This document shows, in pieces, positions 62,789 to 64,000 of a stretch of DNA of 64,000 bases. Under the pieces are notes generated by a model, which made no database searches, was not told where the DNA came from, and saw only the letters and a list, made by a program, of their open reading frames with translations. Position 1 is the stretch's first letter; the number at the start of each line of letters is the position of its first letter. Origin of the DNA: Flavobacteriaceae bacterium. Lineage in GTDB: Bacteria; Bacteroidota; Bacteroidia; Flavobacteriales; Flavobacteriaceae. The translations under genes were made by a program, and so were the position numbers. The DNA lies in NCBI GenBank assembly GCA_027082925.1, contig JALWTD010000014.1:382393-446392 (forward strand). Direction: 5' to 3'.

Positions 62789-63661
62789 ATGATTTTACTA
62801 GACGGAAAAAAAACATCGGCAGAAATTAAAAACGAAATTTCTATAGCTGTTAAACAACTTAAATCTGAAGGTAAAAAAACACCTCATTTAGCTGCTATAT
62901 TAGTGGGTTCAGATGGTGCTAGTATGACTTACGTTGCCAGTAAAGTAAAAGCCTGTAAAATGGTAGGATTTGATTCTACACTTATTGAATTGCCTGAAGA
63001 GACTTCTGAAAAAGAACTACTAGAACAAATACACAAACTAAATAACAATAAAAATATTGACGGATTTATTGTACAATTACCGCTTCCTAAACACATTGAT
63101 GAGCAAAAGGTATTAATGGCTGTAAACCCCGACAAAGATGTTGATGGGTTTCATCCTACCAATGTTGGTAAAATGACTTTAGAACTACCTTGTTTTTTAC
63201 CTGCTACACCTTTTGGTATTCTAGAGTTATTAGAAAGATACAATGTTGAAACATCAGGAAAACAAGTTGTTATTATTGGTAGAAGCCATATTGTAGGACG
63301 TCCTATGAGTATTTTAATGAGCCAAAAACGCAAAGCCGGTAATGCAACTGTTACTATTGCACACAGTAAAACTAAAAATTTAAAAGCAATCACACAACAA
63401 GCAGATATTATTGTAGCTGCATTAGGTATTCCTGAATTTTTAACCGGAGATATGGTTAAAGATGGTGTAACCATTATTGATGTAGGGATAACTAGGGTAA
63501 AAGATGATACTAAGAAAAGAGGATATCGCCTTGCCGGAGATGTTCATTTTGAAAGTGTTAGTAAAAAAGCAGCTTATATTACGCCTGTTCCTGGCGGAGT
63601 TGGTCCAATGACCATAGCAATGCTTCTTAAAAACACACTCATTGCTTGTGAAAGAAAATAA
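62789..63661 (+). CDS. folD: methylenetetrahydrofolate dehydrogenase/cyclohydrolase
   Basis: Bifunctional NADP enzyme of one-carbon metabolism. 290 residues. SMTYVASKVKACKMVGF with the catalytic Lys-Cys region (about residues 49-65), the DGFIVQLPLPKHID loop, PDKDVDGFHPTNVG, VVIIGRSHIVGRPMSILM for NADP, and the C-terminal TPVPGGVGPMTIAML. It stands alone behind the ffh terminator. Confidence 0.96.
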   Translation: MILLDGKKTSAEIKNEISIAVKQLKSEGKKTPHLAAILVGSDGASMTYVASKVKACKMVGFDSTLIELPEETSEKELLEQIHKLNNNKNIDGFIVQLPLPKHIDEQKVLMAVNPDKDVDGFHPTNVGKMTLELPCFLPATPFGILELLERYNVETSGKQVVIIGRSHIVGRPMSILMSQKRKAGNATVTIAHSKTKNLKAITQQADIIVAALGIPEFLTGDMVKDGVTIIDVGITRVKDDTKKRGYRLAGDVHFESVSKKAAYITPVPGGVGPMTIAMLLKNTLIACERK

Positions 63662-63703
63662 ATTTGTTTTTGTATATTAGAGGCTCTAAACGAACCCTAC
63701 AGC

Positions 63704-64000
63704 TTGGCAAATTTTTTATTTTTTGAAAATCATTCAAAGTTTGAGTCTTTTGGTATTCAACACTTAGTTGCAGTATTGTTTTTTTTTACTTGTGGCATTA
63801 TTTTAATAAAATGGGCAAAAAAACTACCTAAAGAAAAGCAAATTTACATAGAAAAAATACTAAGCTACTCGCTATCGTTCTCTATAGTATTATGGACTTT
63901 CTTGAAAATTATTGATAGAGGGTTTGATATAAAACACGACTTGCCATTTCAACTCTGTAATTTTACAGCACTACTTTTACCTGTTTTTACTATCACAAGA
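63704..64000 (+). CDS. TIGR02206-like integral membrane protein (3'-truncated)
   Basis: The frame stays open from TTG 63704 to the last base; 99 codons are visible. The peptide has a hydrophobic helix (HLVAVLFFFTCGIILIKW), a charged loop (KKLPKEKQIYIEK), then a second helix and DIKHDLPFQLCNFTALLLPV, the LPFQLCNF pattern of the TIGR02206/YwaF group. The TTG has no strong ribosome binding site, and no ATG lies in frame after the folD stop, so the start is uncertain. Function unknown. Confidence 0.65.
   Translation, partial: MANFLFFENHSKFESFGIQHLVAVLFFFTCGIILIKWAKKLPKEKQIYIEKILSYSLSFSIVLWTFLKIIDRGFDIKHDLPFQLCNFTALLLPVFTITR

Noticed and set aside
1-64000. tRNA, rRNA, IS elements, prophage, CRISPR
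   Set aside because: No cloverleaf, transposase, phage gene or regularly spaced repeat was seen in intergenic gaps, which are mostly under 220 bases.

Overview
The window is a gene-dense chromosomal segment of a member of the Bacteroidota, most likely family Flavobacteriaceae. The evidence is the A+T-rich composition, short intergenic gaps, TAnnTTTG-type -7 promoter elements, a gliding-motility lipoprotein (GldI), a type IX secretion (T9SS) C-terminal sorting domain on a subtilase, many lipoproteins with a Bacteroidota-type signal peptide, and several families seen mainly in this group (DUF6702, tandem rhomboids, Haem_bd). The genus cannot be fixed from the sequence alone. No tRNA, rRNA, IS element, prophage or CRISPR array was seen. 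This is mostly core genome with a few accessory islands.

Layout. 1-3.6 kb: the 3' end of ribB (its GTP cyclohydrolase II domain has lost its metal ligands), a DUF4369 lipoprotein, pepE, a CarboxypepD_reg-like protein and a DUF6702 protein. 3.6-8.3 kb: two tandem secreted M1 metallopeptidases whose last 235 residues are identical, a sign of recent gene conversion. 8.3-11 kb: lgt, yidD and cysS on the minus strand. 11.1-18.7 kb: meaB, then a membrane glycosylation cluster with two polyprenyl-phosphate-sugar synthase-like GT2 enzymes, a duplicated LAB_N membrane protein, two ArnT/PMT-like transferases, an orphan membrane protein and a PAP2 phosphatase. 18.7-22.1 kb: nrnA, gldI and two more prolyl isomerase lipoproteins, one a cyclophilin-FKBP fusion. 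22.2-25.1 kb: a PhoD-like phosphatase, ndk, a DUF721 gene and recF. 25.3-34 kb: a long plus-strand run of TPR protein, ribH, a small membrane protein, mutL, two rhomboids, an EEP nuclease-fold protein, DPP-IV and an ICMT-like enzyme.

34-46.2 kb: mtaB, MarC, a hydrolase, a lytic transglycosylase and half-size TauE on plus. On minus are a nitronate monooxygenase, the T9SS subtilase, mnmA, a cold-shock gene, rluF and a group of exported proteins (MORN-like, haem-binding, DUF1028). 46.2-55.5 kb: a 47-residue membrane ORF, purB, a lipoprotein, TerC and a five-gene RND efflux operon (tolC-like, adaptor, pump, PII-like protein, DUF2892). That operon has a palindromic operator-like site in front and a structured RNA-like element directly before the pump gene. 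55.5-64 kb: YjbQ, lhgO, an MFS transporter and an M48 peptidase on minus, then a hydrolase, msrB, DinB-like, ffh, folD and the start of a TIGR02206-like membrane protein on plus.

The most interesting parts are the lipid-linked sugar cluster with its internally duplicated LAB_N protein (a possible flippase), the structured element inside the efflux operon, and the gene-conversion tract in the M1 pair. All calls were made by reading the sequence; no database search was run.
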